Assembly (NCBI GenBank): GCA_963920705.1
Contig: OY987227.1
Location: 14,735,602-14,799,601, forward strand
DNA length: 64,000 nt
Reading direction: 5' to 3'
Origin: Odiellus spinosus
Taxonomy: Eukaryota; Arthropoda; Arachnida; Opiliones; Phalangiidae
The translations under genes were made by a program, and so were the position numbers. Of the stretch, positions 60,447 through 64,000 are shown piece by piece. Positions within the stretch are counted from its first letter, which is position 1; each line of letters opens with the position of its first letter. The notes beneath the pieces are model-generated. The model saw nothing but the letters and a program-made list of their open reading frames with translations, ran no database searches and had not been told where the DNA came from.

Positions 60447-61286
60447 ACCTTTAAGGAGCTAACAGTCCTGATCTCACTACGTCACATCTTTCTATCTCTT
60501 ACCTCGTTGTCATTCCCCCGTTGGGTACAATATCCACACGGGTATGTCCCCATTTCGCCCAAAATATTTCGCCCAAAATGATCTATTCCCATTTCGCCCA
60601 AGGCATTTTTTGCCCAAAATTATCTATTCCCATTTCGCCCAATCCTACTTTGCCCAATCGCTTTATCATTTGGCCCTAAATTATCTCTTCCCATTTTGCC
60701 CAAACTAAAAATTCCTTTTCTCAATTCGCCCAATCCCAATTTGCCCAATCGTTTTATCAGTTAGCCTAGAATTATCTATTCCCATTTCGCCCAACCCAAA
60801 AATGTCTCTTCCCTTTTCGCCTAAAACGATTAAAGCTTAAATCTTTTAAAATTTAAAGTCTTAGTAGGCCAAAAAAGTGACTTTTATTTAATTTAGGTTA
60901 GGTTAGGTTAGGTTGGGGGGAAAAAAGTGGAAAAATGTGACTTGGGCAAAATGAGATTGGTCCAAATCACAATTGGGCGAAACGAGATTGGGCGAGAAGA
61001 CATTAGGCCAAATGGGAATTGGGCCAAATGGGAATTGGGCCAACGGGAATTGGGCGAAAAGAAATTGGGCCAAATGGGATTTGGGCGAAAAGAAATTGGG
61101 CGAAATGGGAATTGGGCGAAATGAAATTGTGCGAAAAGAAACTGGGCGAAATGGGAATTGGGCGAAATGAAATTGGGCGAAAATAAATTGGGCGAAATGG
61201 GGGTAGACCTCCACACGTATCCAGAGGGGATGCGTGACGTTTCGCTGTCGTCCCCTCATGCCTAACTGTTAGCTCCCTTTAGGGAC
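60447..61286. mobile_element. Family M large foldback built of CGCCCAA repeats
   Basis: The ends CCTTTAAGGAGCTAACAG and CTGTTAGCTCCCTTTAGG are inverted. Inside, CCACACGGGTATG and CATACGTGTGG-like sequence face each other. Then a left array of CCCATTTCGCCCAA units (60545-60820) faces a right array of TTGGGCGAAATGGGAATTGG units (60943-61203). Between them lies GGTTAGGTTAGGTTAGGTT at about 60894-60915. The long open frames on both strands here (60903-61259) are periodic repeat translations, not genes. Confidence 0.7.
60894..60915 (+). repeat. Short interstitial (TTAGG)n tract
   Basis: Four units of TTAGG type in a row, ending in a G run. TTAGG is the telomere repeat of many insects and other arthropods. 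Here it is internal and lies in the loop of the family M foldback, so it is a hint to lineage and not a chromosome end. Confidence 0.6.
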
Positions 61287-61289
61287 TTG

Positions 61290-63575
61290 TCGCGGTGACT
61301 TATGGTCAATGTATTTCAATATACCACCAATCAGAGTGTGGGGGATGGTAAAAGGGGTGAAAATCAACTGTACGAGAATGGCGATTGGGGAAAGTAAAGT
61401 TCTATGTGTCAAGTTTTATTGTAAGGTCAAATAATCGATAGAAAATGACCCGTTTGACTTCACCCTCCCTTTAAAAAAATATATCGGAGGGAGTAGAAGG
61501 AGGCGTAGCTTTGTATGTACTGAAAATTCATTCCAACTCTGAATACAGAGTTCTAAACTTGATAAGTCCGCCTACAAACATTTTCGGTTACTAACATATG
61601 GTTTGGAAATGTGGAAATATACTGCCGCGCGAAGCTTTGATAAGGAATATTCACAACCCTTATTAAAATTTGTTTTTGCTATATATTAAGTTTCAAGCTT
61701 GAAAACCTCAAGTTTCGTATTTGGAAACGGCTTGTTTAGCTTGAAGAAAGATTATGGTTTGAAGATAGTAACGAACTTCATTTATAATATTATTATTATA
61801 CGTACACTCCCTCCCAGGCTTTCAAAGTTAGTCTCGGTGACACTTGCTAAAATATACTGCCTGATAAAACAAAATATGTATAATAATATATATAGGATTT
61901 CTACGTATAGTCGAAGTCAGTTTAATATTAATTATAGTAGGCTCCCATCTGTATGTATTCGTCAGCAAATCTTTGCTTGATTAAAGTGAGAATGAAGCCT
62001 GAACACGTGTTAAAATAGGACTAATCCACTAATTAATAAAAATACAAAACATTAATTTTTTCTAGAAATATATTTAACATACTCTGATAGTATATATTGG
62101 CTTAGAGAATTTGGCCAACCACGTAAAACCTTTCAAAGTAGACGCTTTAAGGGCGCGAAATCTTCCTTGAAAGTTGTTAATTAAAGGAATATGTTTTCTA
62201 ATTCCACCTGTCACCCTGTATAAATACATCCTCCCCCCCCCCCCCCGGGCTTTTCCTGTAATTTTAACTTAGCGACGAACATGTTTTTGGAGAACTAAAT
62301 TCGCTAAGCCTAAATCCGTTGAGGAGAGATTTTAGAATGAGGAAATTCTCGAGAAAACTGAGTTGCTAATGCGAATGAAATATAGGCATAGACATAGGGT
62401 AGTAGGTAGGTTCAGGCGCCATTTCAAAGGCGAACTCTTAATTGGCATCTGCAATTTAGCCCGTTTGAAATAAATCGGATATTTCTACGAGCCTAATTAA
62501 GCAACTTTTATAATCAACTGTAAATTACAGCGAAACCTTTGTCGAGTTTGATTGTTTTTAGGCATTCTTTAACACTCTAAATCTATTAAAATAACTTGTT
62601 TCCATGGTCTAATTAGTATCCCTTTTAACCATTTAATCGCGATTTAAACCATTTGGTCGGACTAATTATGATTTGTAAAATAAATCTTTATTTCATTTTA
62701 TCGCGATTCAGTCATTTTAGTTATTAATTAATGAAACAATGATGTTCCTCTCTTTGAAATAAGACTATTGTTATTTATAGAACTACCTTTTGAACTTTTA
62801 TTGATTTCCAATCAAAAATTTGAAGGCTTCCTACGAGGATATTGCGAAAGGTTCCGTCGAAATCTAATCTCAAAAATAGCTCGCGGAAAATTTAACTTCA
62901 ATTAGTACTGGAAAAGCGAGACGTGTTCTTATAAAGCATGTTGGCATTTTCTTCCTCGTATTTCTTCTTCCCCCATCATTTCTCCGCTATCTTCTCGAAG
63001 TTGAATGGACTGTAGCGTGATTGGAACTTTATTTTATAGGTCGGGGGTGTTTCAGGAAGAAAAGAGGAGGTGGGGTTAAAGGGCACGTGTCGAATCGAAT
63101 TTTTGGCGTAAGGATATATTTTATCGTAGCTTTAAAAAAATTGAGCCCGGTTCCGGATGGGAACGTTTCCGGTAACGAACTTTTAAGATTCCAAATTTTG
63201 TAGGTCAAGGGCTTCTCGGCTTAGCTTTACAAACTCTATTAAAAGATCGAGTCTCTCTCTCTCTCTCTCACTTACTGTAAAAAAATATAGTTCCGTTGGT
63301 TAACGGAAGTAGACTTCGTGATAAAATTCAAACCACAAAAAGTTAAAAGGTTAAATGACAGGGAAATATGATTTTGAAATTCCCAAAATTCACACCATTT
63401 GATTTTTAACTAAGACTAATAGAATTTAAGGCATTATTTTGCAACACAAGTTGGCTACACATGAGCCTTGGTTCGCAGAGTTGTATAAATATTCATAAAT
63501 AAAAACATATGAAGGACAAATTTTTGTTAGTTATCTGCGGCATCATCATATACGCAATATGAAAATAACAGACGG
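61290..63575. other. Non-coding stretch near the right end
   Basis: Holds a C tract of about 16 at 62231-62247 and a (CT)n run at about 63250-63270. Open frames at 61699-61980 and 63021-63203 match nothing known. Confidence 0.4.
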
Positions 63576-63579
63576 GCAG

Positions 63580-63883
63580 TAGCTGCGTTCATACTTAGGC
63601 CTTGGAATCGATTTAAACCGTTTTCAAAACATTTTGCAGGAGTAATGTGAGCAGTAAATAGTCTTTTTTCGAATCGATTTGATTCGATTTCTCGAAACTG
63701 CTTCGGGAACCAGTTTCATACCGATTCGGTTTCAACAATCGATAGATGAAGCTACAATAATTAATTTTATAAAGATAATGCGTGAACATGTGACGCTTAA
63801 AATCGATTCCTGGTGATTTGAATATCTTTTCGATTTTACCGTTTCAAATAGATTAAGAAGAGATGCTAGTGTGACCGTAGCTA
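63580..63883. mobile_element. Family A element, best-preserved full copy
   Basis: Runs from TAGCTGCGTTCATACTTAGG to CTAGTGTGACCGTAGCTA. The two ends are short imperfect inverted repeats (TAGCTGCGTTCATAC against TAGCTACGGTCACAC). The interior carries all family words, including GAAACTGCTTCGGGAACCAG. Nothing coding. Confidence 0.7.
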
Positions 63884-64000
63884 ATGTTATCTTTTTTGTT
63901 ACTTGGAATTGTTATTACATAAAATCAACTCGGGTTATATCATCCTTTGAGTTTCGCTTAGTACCGGGTCCATAAATTTCACAAAATAAAACACCAAATT

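Noticed and set aside
60903..61259. Periodic open frames on both strands rich in Pro, Asn, Phe or in Gly, Asn, Trp
   Set aside because: They are translations of the CGCCCAA/TTGGGCG array of the family M foldback in several frames.
63190..63240. GGGCTTCTCGGCTTAGCT, reminiscent of the start of U2 snRNA
   Set aside because: Only a few bases agree; the following U2 sequence (branch-site pairing region) is absent.

Overview
The window reads as nuclear DNA of an invertebrate animal. It is AT-rich, has no bacterial-style gene packing, is crowded with short inverted-repeat elements, micro- and minisatellites, and holds one split gene with canonical GT–AG introns. A short (TTAGG)n-type tract at about 60,894-60,915 is the telomere word of many arthropods, and the gene belongs to a bilaterian family, so an arthropod is my best guess. 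Nothing fixes the species.

One protein-coding gene can be supported. It lies on the minus strand, with coding sequence from 56,039 down to 37,897, and encodes a MAP-kinase phosphatase (dual-specificity phosphatase) of the nuclear inducible DUSP1/2/4/5 type. Four coding exons join in frame to give 442 residues: exon 1 (56039-55523, rhodanese/CH2 domain with an RRR kinase-interaction motif), exon 2 (41751-41579, end of the rhodanese domain plus linker), exon 3 (41488-41269, start of the phosphatase domain with the general-acid Asp) and exon 4 (38315-37897, HCxxGxxR catalytic loop and Ser/Thr-Pro-rich tail). Introns are about 13.8 kb, 89 bp and 2.95 kb. A TATA box about 415 bp upstream of the ATG and two upstream ATGs suggest a regulated leader. 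Intron 1 holds paired ETS-CRE composite motifs and a cluster of E2F-like TTTCCCGCC sites. Intron 3 holds a GC-richer block with a CRE.

The rest, 1-37,800 and 56,500-64,000, is intergenic or intronic sequence dominated by non-autonomous palindromic (MITE/foldback) elements. I separate about a dozen families, labelled A-M below, by shared termini and inverted arms. Family C has clean 7-bp target-site duplications at both insertions. Family D is a near-perfect 180-bp hairpin flanked by TA. Families K and C sit nested inside J and E. Family M is a large foldback built of CGCCCAA-type repeats. A head-to-head pair of tRNA-Thr-like SINE units lies at 3.3-3.5 kb. Minisatellites lie at 14.8-15.6 kb and 50.3-50.7 kb, and a long (CT)n(AT)n tract at 15.9-16.07 kb.

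I found no transposase, reverse transcriptase, viral gene, rRNA, intact tRNA or CRISPR array. Most open frames are short and look like chance or repeat-derived frames. No clearly new biological system is visible. The most worthwhile leads are the intronic motif clusters of the phosphatase gene and the inverted-repeat families with defined ends.
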